A DNA stretch of 64,000 nucleotides from the NCBI RefSeq assembly GCF_039542905.1, contig NZ_BAABIS010000001.1, positions 3,472,001-3,536,000 of the forward strand, in the 5' to 3' direction. The notes beneath the pieces were generated by a model. The model was not told where the DNA came from. It saw only the letters and a program-made list of their open reading frames with translations, and did no database searches. Source of the stretch: Kitasatospora terrestris. GTDB taxonomy: Bacteria > Actinomycetota > Actinomycetes > Streptomycetales > Streptomycetaceae. The translations under genes and the position numbers were made by a program. Below are positions 54,727-63,154 of the stretch, one piece after another (within the stretch, counting starts at the first letter, position 1; the number at the start of each line of letters is the position of its first letter).

Positions 54727-54747
54727 CCCTTCGCATCATTCATCTAG
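54727..54747. repeat. IS right inverted repeat
   Basis: Its complement starts CTAGATGAATGATGCG and ends AAGGG. The TAG at 54744-54746 (minus strand) is the stop codon of the neighbouring small ORF. Confidence 0.9.
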
Positions 54748-54905
54748 GCGGCCCTGGGGGCGCGCTCCGGCGGGGTGGAGACGGCGGCGGCCGCCCGGCA
54801 GGCGGCCAGCAGCGCGCTCATCGGCACCTCGGCCGGGGCCTGCTCGGGCCGGGCGGGCTGCTCGACGGGTCGGGGCCGCTCGGCGGCCGGGGTGGTGCTC
54901 GACAT
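54744..54905 (-). CDS. Small ORF behind an iron-box-like site, possibly truncated by the IS
   Basis: 53 residues from ATG 54905, with GGGAGG about 6 nt upstream. The peptide is Ala/Pro/Glu-rich, with a short amphipathic stretch MSALLAACRAAAAVSTPP and one Cys. The stop TAG falls inside the IS end, so the original protein may have been longer, or CTAG may be the native stop reproduced as a target duplication. An iron-box-like palindrome lies 13 bp upstream. It matches no domain I know. Confidence 0.6.
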   Translation of the reverse strand: MSSTTPAAERPRPVEQPARPEQAPAEVPMSALLAACRAAAAVSTPPERAPRAA

Positions 54906-54917
54906 GGGGCGCCTCCC

Positions 54918-54936
54918 AGTTAGGCATACCTAACCT
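54918..54936. promoter_or_regulatory. Iron-box-like palindrome (DmdR/IdeR type)
   Basis: GTTAGG-N4-CCTAAC within a 19-bp site. On the minus strand AGGTTAGG-N4-CCTAA agrees at 13 of 19 positions with the DmdR consensus I recall (TTAGGTTAGGCTCACCTAA). It lies just upstream of the ribosome site of the 53-residue ORF, so bound repressor would block its transcription. Confidence 0.6.
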
Positions 54937-54994
54937 GTGACGGCCATCCCATCACGGGCGCGCGCCCCGCCGCAACACCCCGGGGGCGGACCGG

Positions 54995-55507
54995 TTACGA
55001 ACCGACCGGCCGCTCACCCATTTCGGTGAGATCCACGCCGGCCCAGCGCCCGCCCAGACCCGTGAGGGTGACCGTGCGCGGATCGCTGTCGTCGGTGGCC
55101 TCCGCGCCGATCGCCCGCTCGATCCGGACCTCCAGCCGGTCCTCGGACAGCTGCTCGACCTTGCCCTCGCCCCACTCCACGACCACCACCGACTCGGGCA
55201 GCGAGACGTCCAGGTCGAGGTCCTCCATCTCGTCGAGGCCGCCGCCGAGCCGGTACGCGTCCACGTGCACCAGCGCCGGGCCGTCGCCGAGCGGGGGGTG
55301 CACCCGGGCGATCACGAAGGTCGGCGAGGTGACCGCGCCGCGCACCCCGAGCCCCTCGCCGAGGCCCCGGGTCAGCGTGGTCTTGCCCGCACCGAGCTCG
55401 CCGGAGAGCAGCACCAGGTCGCCCGGGCGCAGCAGCGCGGCCAGCTCCCGGCCGAGGCGGTTCATCCGGGCGGCGGAGTCGACGGTCAGAGTGGTCCGGT
55501 TTCCCAT
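54995..55507 (-). CDS. tsaE: tRNA t6A synthesis ATPase TsaE
   Basis: 170 residues. The P-loop is SGELGAGKTTLTRGLG, followed by TSPTFVIARVH, HVDAYRLGG and VVVVEWGEG, all TsaE signatures. It binds between TsaB and TsaD and its ATPase resets the t6A complex. It lies 34 bp downstream of the alpha/beta hydrolase gene in the alr operon, and is separated from tsaB-rimI-tsaD by the IS and two small genes. Confidence 0.95.
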   Translation of the reverse strand: MGNRTTLTVDSAARMNRLGRELAALLRPGDLVLLSGELGAGKTTLTRGLGEGLGVRGAVTSPTFVIARVHPPLGDGPALVHVDAYRLGGGLDEMEDLDLDVSLPESVVVVEWGEGKVEQLSEDRLEVRIERAIGAEATDDSDPRTVTLTGLGGRWAGVDLTEMGERPVGS

Positions 55508-55540
55508 CGGGGGGCGGTGTCCTTCCCTCAGTGTTCGCGG

Positions 55541-56896
55541 TCAGTCCGGGCCGTCCGCCAGGTCCTGGACGGACGGCGGGAGCGGCGCGGCGTGGGCGTG
55601 CGCGGCGGCGGCCACCAGCAGCGCGGCGAGCTGCCGGTCGACGGTCCCGGGGCGCTCCAGCATCACCAGGTGCCCGGCGTCCGGGACCAGGACCGGCTCG
55701 ACGCCGGGCAGCGCCCGGGCGATCGCCTCGCTGTGCCCGGGCGGGGTGAGCAGGTCCCTGGTGCCGGCCAGCACCAGGGTGGGGATGTCCTTCAGGACGG
55801 CCAGGGCCGCCTGCTTGTCGTGCGCGGAGAACGCCGGGTAGAACTCGGCGACCACGTCGATCGGGGTGGCGTCCAGCAGCTGCTCGGCGAACCGCACGAC
55901 GGCCGGGTCGACGTCCTTGGTGCCGAACGAGAAGCGCCGGTAGAACACCGCGCTGACGTCCGCGCCGAACCGCCGGGTGGCCTCCACCAGCTCGACCTGG
56001 CGCCCCAGCATCCGCACCACGCCCGGCGCCACCCGCTTGAACAGCCGGGCGCCGGCCGCGGGCAGGCCCAGCGTCACCGAGTCCCAGTCGCTCGCCAGGG
56101 TGCCGATCAGCGCGACCCCGGCGACCCGCTCGCGGAACAGCTCCGGGTGCCGGTCGGCCAGCGCCATCACCGTCATGCCGCCCATCGAGTGGCCGACCAG
56201 CACCAGCGGGCCGGTCGGCGCCACGGTGTCCACCACGGCCTTCAGGTCGGCGCCCAGCTGGTCGATCGAGGCCGGGTCCCCGGCCAGGTACGAGCGCGAG
56301 CGCTCGGAGCGGCCGTGGCTGCGCTGGTCCCAGAAGACCAGCCGCAGGCCCTCGCGCAGGGCGGCCCGCTGGAAGTGCCAGCTGTCCTGGTTCAGGCAGT
56401 AGCCGTGGCAGAACACCACGGTCAGCGGCTCGCCGCCGGCGGTGCGCCGCGCCGCGCCGAAGAGCGGCCGGCCGGCCGCCCGGACCAGCGCGCCGGAACC
56501 GCCCAGCACCCCGGGCAGCCCGCTGCGGTCCACCGGCGCCTCGCCGCGCCGGCGCGGGAACCAGCCGCGCCGCGAGCCGTCCTCCTCCGGGTGCACCTGC
56601 ACCGGGTCCGGCCAGCCGGTGCCGTCCAGCTCCACGTACAGCTCGGTGCCGTCCGGGGCGGGGACGGTCCGCGGGCGGCCGCGGAGCGAGCCGAACGGCG
56701 CGGCGGCGTCCAGCTCCTCGCGGGCCCGGCGCATCGCCCGGCCCATCGTCAGCCGCTCGATCGCCACACCGGCGGCGGCGCCCGCCGCCACCACGCCCAG
56801 CGAGATGCCGATCAGCCCGGCACGGCTCACCCCGGTCGCGGCCCCGGCCGCCCTGGCGACCTGCGCGACCGGATTCGAGGCGTCCGGCTCGGTCAC
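55541..56896 (-). CDS. Membrane-anchored alpha/beta hydrolase
   Basis: 451 residues. A hydrophobic helix near 22-45 is probably an N-terminal anchor. The hydrolase core has VVFCHGYCLNQDSWHFQ, WDQRSHGRSERS, nucleophile LVGHSMGGMTVMALA (Ser about 245), a late Asp in LAGTRDLLTPPGHSE and His in DAGHLVMLERP. The substrate is unknown. GTG 56896 overlaps the alr stop as GTGA, and tsaE follows, the usual streptomycete order alr-hydrolase-tsaE. Confidence 0.9.
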   Translation of the reverse strand: MTEPDASNPVAQVARAAGAATGVSRAGLIGISLGVVAAGAAAGVAIERLTMGRAMRRAREELDAAAPFGSLRGRPRTVPAPDGTELYVELDGTGWPDPVQVHPEEDGSRRGWFPRRRGEAPVDRSGLPGVLGGSGALVRAAGRPLFGAARRTAGGEPLTVVFCHGYCLNQDSWHFQRAALREGLRLVFWDQRSHGRSERSRSYLAGDPASIDQLGADLKAVVDTVAPTGPLVLVGHSMGGMTVMALADRHPELFRERVAGVALIGTLASDWDSVTLGLPAAGARLFKRVAPGVVRMLGRQVELVEATRRFGADVSAVFYRRFSFGTKDVDPAVVRFAEQLLDATPIDVVAEFYPAFSAHDKQAALAVLKDIPTLVLAGTRDLLTPPGHSEAIARALPGVEPVLVPDAGHLVMLERPGTVDRQLAALLVAAAAHAHAAPLPPSVQDLADGPD

Positions 56897-58077
56897 GCGG
56901 TGACCCCGCCGACGTACCGGCGCGGCACCCGCGAGCCGATCCGGGTGATGATCTCGTAGCTGATGGTGCCGCAGGCCCGGCCCCAGTCCTCGGCGGTCGG
57001 CTCGCCGTGCTCGCCGGAGCCGAACAGCAGCACCTCGGTGCCGACCCCGGGCGTGTCGCCCCCGAGGTCCACCACGAACTGGTCCATCGCCACCCGGCCG
57101 GCGACCCGGTACCACTTGCCGCCGATCTGGACCGGGCCGGTGTTGCTCGCGTGCCGCGGCACGCCGTCCGCGTAGCCGACCGGCACCAGGCCCAGCGTGG
57201 TGGGGCCCGGCGTCGTGTAGTGGTGCCCGTAGCTGACCCCGTGGCCGCCCGGCGCGCTCTTCACCAGCGCCAGGCGCGCCGTCAGCGACATCACCGGGCG
57301 CAGCCCGTAGTCGGCCGGCCCGCCGAGGTCCGGCACCGGCGACAGCCCGTACATCGCCAGACCCGGCCGGACCAGGTCGTAGTGCGACTGCGGGAGCGTC
57401 AGGGTGGCCGGCGAGTTCGCCAGGTGCCGCACCTCCGGACGCACCCCGGCGCCCTCGGCGAAGGCCAGCGCCGCCGCGAAGGAGTCCAGCTGGGCCTGGA
57501 TCGAGGGGTGGCCCGGCTCGTCGGCGGCCGCGAAGTGCGACCACAGGCCGACCACCTCCAGCAGGCCCTCCGCCTGGGCGCGCAGCGCCTCGTCCACCAG
57601 GTCCGGCCAGTCGTGCGGCTGGCAGCCGTTGCGACCCAGGCCGGTGTCCACCTTCAGGTGCACCCGGGCGGACACCCCGGTCTCCCGGACCGCCGCCAGC
57701 AGCTCGGCCAGCGCCCAGCGGCCGCTCACCGAGACGTCGATCCGCTGCCGCAGGGCCTCCTGCCAGGGGCCGCCCGGCGTCCACAGCCAGCACAGGATCC
57801 GGGCCCGGTCGGGGCCGATCCCGGCGGCGCGCAGCGCCAGTGCCTCCTCCGGCGTGGCCGTGCCCAGCCAGCGGGCGCCCGCCGCGACCGCCTCCCGCGC
57901 GCACCGGACCGCGCCGTGGCCGTAGGCGTCCGCCTTGACCACCGCCATCAGCTCCGGCCCCGCCACCCGCTCACGGAGCGCCGCGAGGTTGTCGCGCAGC
58001 GCACCCAGGTCGATCGTCGCCTCGGCGCGGGCCCCCGTGGTGAGGGCCGCCGTCCCGGTGGTGTTCGCAGTCGTCAT
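56893..58077 (-). CDS. alr: Alanine racemase
   Basis: 394 residues. The pyridoxal-phosphate Lys48 is in AVVKADAYGHG; the catalytic Tyr lies in the C-terminal half (GVSYGHHYTTPGPTTLGLVPVGYADG). It makes D-alanine for peptidoglycan. ATG 58077 has GGGAG about 10 nt upstream; a GTG one codon earlier is also possible. It is coupled to the downstream hydrolase gene by a 4-bp overlap. Confidence 0.96.
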   Translation of the reverse strand: MTTANTTGTAALTTGARAEATIDLGALRDNLAALRERVAGPELMAVVKADAYGHGAVRCAREAVAAGARWLGTATPEEALALRAAGIGPDRARILCWLWTPGGPWQEALRQRIDVSVSGRWALAELLAAVRETGVSARVHLKVDTGLGRNGCQPHDWPDLVDEALRAQAEGLLEVVGLWSHFAAADEPGHPSIQAQLDSFAAALAFAEGAGVRPEVRHLANSPATLTLPQSHYDLVRPGLAMYGLSPVPDLGGPADYGLRPVMSLTARLALVKSAPGGHGVSYGHHYTTPGPTTLGLVPVGYADGVPRHASNTGPVQIGGKWYRVAGRVAMDQFVVDLGGDTPGVGTEVLLFGSGEHGEPTAEDWGRACGTISYEIITRIGSRVPRRYVGGVTA

Positions 58078-58207
58078 CACCCTCAGTCTCCCAGACGGAA
58101 GGCCCGAGTCCCGCTAGGGGCTCGACCGCCGTCGATTCGCGGCTCCGCCGCGCGGGCGACACCGACCGTGCGACGGGCCGGCCCGCGACCCGTCCCCCGG
58201 CTCCCCG

Positions 58208-59632
58208 TCAGAACCGCACGTGCTCCGCGACCTCCATCGCCGTGATCGGCGTCCGCCGCTCCGCCGCGTCCCGTCCCGCCATGCCGTGCAGGTACGCCCC
58301 CACCGAGGCCGCGTCCAGCGGCGCCAGGCCGGCGGCGAGCAGCGAACCGGTGAGCCCGGACAGCACGTCGCCGCTGCCCGCGGTGGCCAGCCACGGCGTG
58401 CCCGTCGCGTTCACCCGGACGCCGCCGCCGGGGTCGGCGACCACCGTGGTCGAACCCTTGAGCAGCACGGTCGCCCGGTACGCCGCCGCCAGCCGCCGGG
58501 CGGTCGCCAGCCGCGCCGCGGCCGCCGCGTCGGCGGGCGGCGGCGGCCCGCCCAGGGCGCCGGCCAGCAGCCGCGCCGCCTCCCCGGCGTGCGGGGTGAG
58601 CACGGTCGGCGCGGTCCGGTCGCGCAGCGCGTCCGGGCCGAGCCGGGCCAGCTCGGTCAGCCCGTCCGCGTCGACCAGCACCGGGACGTCGGAGGCCAGC
58701 GCCTCGGCGAGGGCCGCGCCCGCGCCCTCGCCGCCGCCGGGGCCGACCACCCAGGCCTGCACCCGGCCCGCGCCGCCCGGCGTCCCCTCGGTGACCAGCA
58801 CCTCCGGGAAGCGCCGCACCACCTCCTCGGCGGCCGTCCCGGCGTACCGCACCGCGCCGGCGCCGCCGCGCAGCGCGCCCGCGACGGCCAGCACCGCCGC
58901 CCCCGGGTAGCGCGCCGACCCGGCCGCGACGCCCACCACGCCGCGCCGGTACTTGTCGCTCTCGGCCGCGGGCCGCGGCAGCAGCCCGGCCACGTCCTGC
59001 TCCTGCAGCGCCGTCACCGGCGCGGGCGGCAGCTCCAGCCCGATGCCGACCAGGTGCAGCACGCCCGCGTACGACGCCCCCGGGTCGATCAGCAGACCCG
59101 GCTTGTACGTGCCGAAGCACACCGTCACGTCCGCCCGCAGCGCGACGCCGTCGACCTCGCCGGTGTCGGCGTCCACCCCGCTCGGCACGTCCACCGCGAC
59201 CACCGGGCCGCTCCGCCGCATCCCGGCGTACGGCGCGGCCGCGGGGCGCAGCCCGCCCCGCCCGCCGATCCCGACGATGCCGTCGAGCACCAGGTCGGCC
59301 CGCTCGAACTCGGCCGGGTCGGCCGTCACCCGCCCGCCCGCGGCCAGCAGCTCGGCCAGCCCGTCGGCGTGCGCCCGCTCCGGCGTCAGCAGCACCACCC
59401 GCACCGACGCGCCGCGCCGGGCGAGGCGGGCGCCCGCGTACAGCGCGTCGCCGCCGTTGTCGCCGCTGCCCGCCAGGACCAGCACCCGGCTGCCGTACAC
59501 CCGGGGCAGCAGCCGCACGCACACCGCGGCCAGTCCGGCGGCGGCCCGCTGCATCAGCGTCCCCTCCGGCAGCCGGGCCATCAGCGCGGCCTCCGCCGCC
59601 CGTACCTGCTCGACCGCGTGCGCGTGCCGCAT
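58208..59632 (-). CDS. nnr: Bifunctional NAD(P)HX epimerase/dehydratase
   Basis: 474 residues. The N-terminal YjeF epimerase domain (about 1-210) has VLVLAGSGDNGGDALYAGARL and VAVDVPSGVDADTGEV. The C-terminal ribokinase-like dehydratase domain has VLTPHAGEAARLLAG, LLKGSTTVV and TPWLATAGSGDVLSGLTGSLLAAG. It repairs hydrated NADH and NADPH. ATG 59632 has GGGAGG 5 nt upstream. It lies 17 bp after acpS, so they are co-transcribed. Confidence 0.95.
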   Translation of the reverse strand: MRHAHAVEQVRAAEAALMARLPEGTLMQRAAAGLAAVCVRLLPRVYGSRVLVLAGSGDNGGDALYAGARLARRGASVRVVLLTPERAHADGLAELLAAGGRVTADPAEFERADLVLDGIVGIGGRGGLRPAAAPYAGMRRSGPVVAVDVPSGVDADTGEVDGVALRADVTVCFGTYKPGLLIDPGASYAGVLHLVGIGLELPPAPVTALQEQDVAGLLPRPAAESDKYRRGVVGVAAGSARYPGAAVLAVAGALRGGAGAVRYAGTAAEEVVRRFPEVLVTEGTPGGAGRVQAWVVGPGGGEGAGAALAEALASDVPVLVDADGLTELARLGPDALRDRTAPTVLTPHAGEAARLLAGALGGPPPPADAAAAARLATARRLAAAYRATVLLKGSTTVVADPGGGVRVNATGTPWLATAGSGDVLSGLTGSLLAAGLAPLDAASVGAYLHGMAGRDAAERRTPITAMEVAEHVRF

Positions 59633-59649
59633 CCGTACCTCCCGAACGG

Positions 59650-60018
59650 TCAGCCCTCGGCAATCACCACGGCCGACGCTACGCCCGCGTCGTGGCTCAG
59701 CGACACGTGCCACGACTTCACGCCGAGCTCCGCCGCGCGCGCCGCCACCGTCCCGGTGACCCGCAGCACCGGCCGGCCGGACTCCTCGACCAGCACCTCG
59801 GCGTCCGTCCAGCGCAGCCCGGCGGGCGCGCCCAGCGCCTTGGCCAGCGCCTCCTTCGCCGCGAACCGCGCGGCCAGCGACGCCGTCCCGCGCCGCGCCC
59901 CGGACGGCAGCACCAGCTCCCCCGCCGTGAACAGCCGCTCCGCCGTCCCGGGCGTGCGCTCCAGGGTCGCCCCGAACCGCTCGATCTCCGCCACGTCGAT
60001 GCCGACCCCGATGATCAC
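59650..60018 (-). CDS. acpS: Holo-[acyl-carrier-protein] synthase
   Basis: 122 residues. [15 protein letters not shown] carries the Mg-binding Asp, and [14 protein letters not shown] the second motif. It transfers phosphopantetheine from CoA to acyl carrier proteins. GTG 60018 has GGGAGCG about 8 nt upstream. It precedes nnr in the same operon. Confidence 0.96.
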   Translation of the reverse strand: MIIGVGIDVAEIERFGATLERTPGTAERLFTAGELVLPSGARRGTASLAARFAAKEALAKALGAPAGLRWTDAEVLVEESGRPVLRVTGTVAARAAELGVKSWHVSLSHDAGVASAVVIAEG

Positions 60019-60098
60019 CTGCGCGCTCCCTGACTTCCGCTCCTGCCGGGGGACCTTACGGCACCTGCGGCGCCGGGCCCGCCCACGCCCGGCACGGC

Positions 60099-60131
60099 GC
60101 CCCTGCGGCAGAGCGCAGCCACCGCAGGGGC
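60099..60131 (-). terminator. Terminator after glmS
   Basis: GCCCCTGCGG (60099-60108) pairs with CCGCAGGGGC (60122-60131) around a 13-nt loop, 20 bp past the glmS stop on the minus strand. Confidence 0.65.
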
Positions 60132-60150
60132 ACCGAACCGTCGTGAGCGG

Positions 60151-62007
60151 CTACTCGACGGTGACCGACTTGGCCAGGTTGCGCGGCTGGTCGACCTCGT
60201 GGCCCTTGGCGGTGGCCAGCTCGCAGGCGAAGACCTGCAGCGGCACGGTGGAGACCAGCGGCTGGAGCAGGGTCGGGGTGGCCGGGATGCGGATCAGGTG
60301 GTCCGCGTACGGCACGACGGCCTCGTCGCCCTCCTCGGCGATGACGATGGTGCGGGCACCGCGGGCGCGGATCTCCTGGATGTTGGAGACGATCTTGTCG
60401 TGCAGGATCGAGCGGCCGCGCGGCGAGGGCACCACGACGACGACCGGCAGGCCGTCCTCGATCAGCGCGATCGGGCCGTGCTTGAGCTCGCCGGCGGCGA
60501 AGCCCTCGGCGTGCATGTAGGCGAGCTCCTTGAGCTTCAGCGCGCCCTCCAGGGCGACCGGGAAGCCCACGTGGCGGCCGAGGAAGAGCACCGAGCGGGC
60601 GTCGGCCAGCGAGCGGGCCAGCTCGCGGACCGGCTCCATGGTCCCCAGCACCTCCTCGACGTGCTTCGGCATGTCACCGAGCTCGCGGATGATGCCGAAG
60701 ATCTCGTCGCCCCACTTGGTGCCGCGGACCTGGCCCAGGTAGAGCGCGACCAGGTAGCAGGCCACCAGCTGGGTCAGGAACGCCTTGGTGGAGGCGACGG
60801 CGACCTCGGGGCCGGCGTGGGTGTAGAGCACCGCGTCGGACTCGCGCGGGATGGTCGAGCCGTTGGTGTTGCAGATGGCCAGCACCTTGGCGCCCTGCTC
60901 GCGGGCGTGCCGCAGCGCCATCAGGGTGTCCATGGTCTCGCCGGACTGCGAGATGGCGACGACCAGGGTGCGGTCGTCCATGATCGGGTCGCGGTAGCGG
61001 AACTCCGAGGCGACCTCGACCTCGCAGGGGATGCGGGTCCAGTGCTCGATCGCGTACTTGGCGATCATGCCGGCGTGGAAGGCGGTGCCGCACGCCACGA
61101 TGACGACCTTGTCGATCTCCCGCAGCACCTGGTCCGGGATGCGCAGCTCGTCGAGGGTGAGCCGGCCGTCGGTGCCGATCCGGCCGAGGAGGGTGTCGGC
61201 GACGGCCTTCGGCTGCTCGGCGATCTCCTTGAGCATGAAGTAGTCGTAGCCGCCCTTCTCGGCGGCGGAGGCGTCCCAGTCGACGTGGTACTCGCGGACC
61301 TCGGCGGGGGTGCCGTCGAAGTCGGTCACGGTCACGCCGGAGCGGCGCAGCTCGACGACCTGGTCCTGGCCGAGCTCGATCGCCTCACGGGTGTGCGCGA
61401 TGAACGCGGCGACGTCCGAGGCGAGGAAGTTCTCGCCCTCGCCGACACCGACCACCAGCGGCGAGTTCCGGCGCGCGCCGACCACCACGTCGGGGGCGTC
61501 CGCGTGCACCGCCACCAGCGTGAAGGCGCCGTCGAGCTGCCGGCAGACGGCCCGCATGGCCTCGGCCAGGTCACCGTCGTACGCCTCGGCCAGCAGGTGG
61601 GCGACCACCTCGGTGTCGGTCTCCGAGCGCAGGGTGTGCCCGCGCTCGGCGATCTCGGCCCGCAGCTGGGCGAAGTTCTCGATGATGCCGTTGTGGACGA
61701 CCGCCACCTTGCGGTGGTCGTCCAGGTGGGGGTGGGCGTTGGCGTCGGTCGGGCCGCCGTGGGTGGCCCACCGGGTGTGCCCGATGCCCGTCGTGCCGGC
61801 CGGCAGAGGGGTTTCGGCCAGCGACTTCTCCAGGTTGGCGAGCTTGCCCGCCCGCTTGTCCGTCGCGAGGGACCACTGCCCGGAGGCCCCCTGCGTCTGC
61901 ACGGCCACACCGGCCGAGTCGTACCCTCGGTACTCGAGTCGCCGAAGACCGGCGATCACCACGTCAAGGGCCGACTGGGGGCCCACATATCCAACAATTC
62001 CGCACAT
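60151..62007 (-). CDS. glmS: Glutamine-fructose-6-phosphate aminotransferase (isomerising)
   Basis: 618 residues. The N-terminal glutaminase Cys2 is in MCGIVGYVGPQSALDVVI; HTRWATHGGPTDANAHPH is the glutamine site. Two SIS domains follow (VACGTAFHAGMIAKYAIE; VAISQSGETMDTLMALR; SVLFLGRHVGFPVALEGALKLKE). The C-terminal loop ends PRNLAKSVTVE. It makes glucosamine-6-phosphate for peptidoglycan. ATG 62007 follows a -10 element by 7 nt without a ribosome site. No glmS ribozyme is possible in such a short leader. Confidence 0.97.
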   Translation of the reverse strand: MCGIVGYVGPQSALDVVIAGLRRLEYRGYDSAGVAVQTQGASGQWSLATDKRAGKLANLEKSLAETPLPAGTTGIGHTRWATHGGPTDANAHPHLDDHRKVAVVHNGIIENFAQLRAEIAERGHTLRSETDTEVVAHLLAEAYDGDLAEAMRAVCRQLDGAFTLVAVHADAPDVVVGARRNSPLVVGVGEGENFLASDVAAFIAHTREAIELGQDQVVELRRSGVTVTDFDGTPAEVREYHVDWDASAAEKGGYDYFMLKEIAEQPKAVADTLLGRIGTDGRLTLDELRIPDQVLREIDKVVIVACGTAFHAGMIAKYAIEHWTRIPCEVEVASEFRYRDPIMDDRTLVVAISQSGETMDTLMALRHAREQGAKVLAICNTNGSTIPRESDAVLYTHAGPEVAVASTKAFLTQLVACYLVALYLGQVRGTKWGDEIFGIIRELGDMPKHVEEVLGTMEPVRELARSLADARSVLFLGRHVGFPVALEGALKLKELAYMHAEGFAAGELKHGPIALIEDGLPVVVVVPSPRGRSILHDKIVSNIQEIRARGARTIVIAEEGDEAVVPYADHLIRIPATPTLLQPLVSTVPLQVFACELATAKGHEVDQPRNLAKSVTVE

Positions 62008-62014
62008 GCGCGCC

Positions 62015-62020
62015 AGCATA
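62015..62020 (-). promoter_or_regulatory. -10 element (TATGCT) of glmS
   Basis: TATGCT on the minus strand ends 7 nt before ATG 62007, the leaderless geometry. Confidence 0.5.
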
Positions 62021-62106
62021 TGCGGCTCGCGAAGGGCTCACGCCGCGCCGGTGGCGACACCGGGTGACCGACACCACACCACCCGTCCTCCACCGCACGG
62101 CCCACA

Positions 62107-63096
62107 ATGGACGATGTGCTGACCGAACTCTGTACGCGGGGCGCCGCCACGCCCACTCCCTCCCCGTACGTGGATCTGGACCGCGCCGAGTGGAGCGCGC
62201 TGCGCGAGCGCACCCCGCTGCCGCTGACCGCGGAAGAGGTCGAGCGGCTGCGCGGCCTGGGCACCGCCCTCGACCTCGACGAGGTCCGGGACGTCTACCT
62301 GCCGCTCTCCCGGCTGCTGAACCTGTACATCCACGCCACCCACGAGCTGCGCGGCGCCCTCGGGACGTTCCTGGACACCCCCGACACCGAGCGCACCCGC
62401 ACGCCGTTCATCATCGGCGTGGCCGGTTCGGTGGCCGTCGGCAAGTCCACCACCGCCCGCCTGCTGCAGGCACTGCTGGCCCGCTGGCCCGAGCACCCCC
62501 GGGTCGAGCTGGTCACCACCGACGGCTTCCTGCTCCCCAACGCGGAGCTGCGCCGCCGCGGCCTGATGGCCCGCAAGGGCTTCCCCGAGTCGTACGACCG
62601 GCGGGCGCTGATGCGCTTCGTCGCCGACGTGAAGGCCGGCAAGGACCGCGTCTCCGCGCCCGTCTACTCGCACCTCGTCTACGACATCGTCCCGGACGAG
62701 CGGCTGACCGTGGAGCGCCCGGACATCCTGATCGTCGAGGGCCTGAACGTCCTCCAGCCCGCACTGCCCGGCACCGACGGCCGGACCCGGCTGGCCGTCG
62801 CCGACTACTTCGACTTCTCCATCTACGTCGACGCGCGCACCGACGACATCGAACGCTGGTACCTGGACCGCTTCCGGAAGCTGCGGCAGACCGCCTTCCA
62901 GGACCCCAACTCCTACTTCCGCCGGTTCACCGAGGTGCCGGAGGAGGAGGCGATGGACTACGGCCGGCAGGTCTGGCGCACCATCAACAAGCCCAACCTG
63001 CTGGAGAACGTGCTGCCCACCCGCGGCCGGGCCACCCTGATCCTGCAGAAGGGCCAGGACCACAAGGTCCGCCGCGCCCTGCTGCGCAAGCTCTGA
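62107..63096 (+). CDS. coaA: Type I pantothenate kinase
   Basis: 329 residues from ATG 62107. The P-loop is [14 protein letters not shown] near 102-115, with [31 protein letters not shown] and VEGLNVLQP of the CoaA family. It starts CoA synthesis by phosphorylating pantothenate. A CACAAT hexamer (62103-62108) lies 7 nt before an in-frame GTG at 62116; if that is the -10 box, the true start is 62116 and the mRNA is leaderless. Divergent from glmS. Confidence 0.96.
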   Translation: MDDVLTELCTRGAATPTPSPYVDLDRAEWSALRERTPLPLTAEEVERLRGLGTALDLDEVRDVYLPLSRLLNLYIHATHELRGALGTFLDTPDTERTRTPFIIGVAGSVAVGKSTTARLLQALLARWPEHPRVELVTTDGFLLPNAELRRRGLMARKGFPESYDRRALMRFVADVKAGKDRVSAPVYSHLVYDIVPDERLTVERPDILIVEGLNVLQPALPGTDGRTRLAVADYFDFSIYVDARTDDIERWYLDRFRKLRQTAFQDPNSYFRRFTEVPEEEAMDYGRQVWRTINKPNLLENVLPTRGRATLILQKGQDHKVRRALLRKL

Positions 63097-63141
63097 CCGG
63101 CCCAGCGGGGGCTCCCGAACACACGGCCGCCTCCGCTGGCT

Positions 63142-63147
63142 TACTCT
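63142..63147 (+). promoter_or_regulatory. -10 element (TACTCT) of the glycoside hydrolase gene
   Basis: TACTCT ends 7 nt before ATG 63155, and no Shine-Dalgarno is seen; leaderless geometry. Confidence 0.5.
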
Positions 63148-63154
63148 GTTGCGC

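Larger units (their letters stand above)
53745..54747 (+). mobile_element. IS982-family insertion sequence, apparently intact
   Basis: About 1.0 kb bounded by 21-bp imperfect inverted repeats (19 of 21 match by eye) and containing one full transposase gene. Both ends begin CTAG. Because CTAG is its own reverse complement, it could be part of the inverted repeat or a 4-bp target duplication. A 3-bp GCG is also shared outside the ends. The element sits between a plus-strand gene and a minus-strand small ORF whose stop codon lies in the right repeat. Confidence 0.9.

Noticed and set aside
53745..54747. The IS as carrier of passenger genes
   Set aside because: The inverted repeats enclose only the transposase frame; no other gene lies inside.
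62008..62106. glmS ribozyme or riboswitch
   Set aside because: The glmS transcript appears leaderless and the glmS-coaA gap is only about 100 bp, leaving no room for the ribozyme fold.
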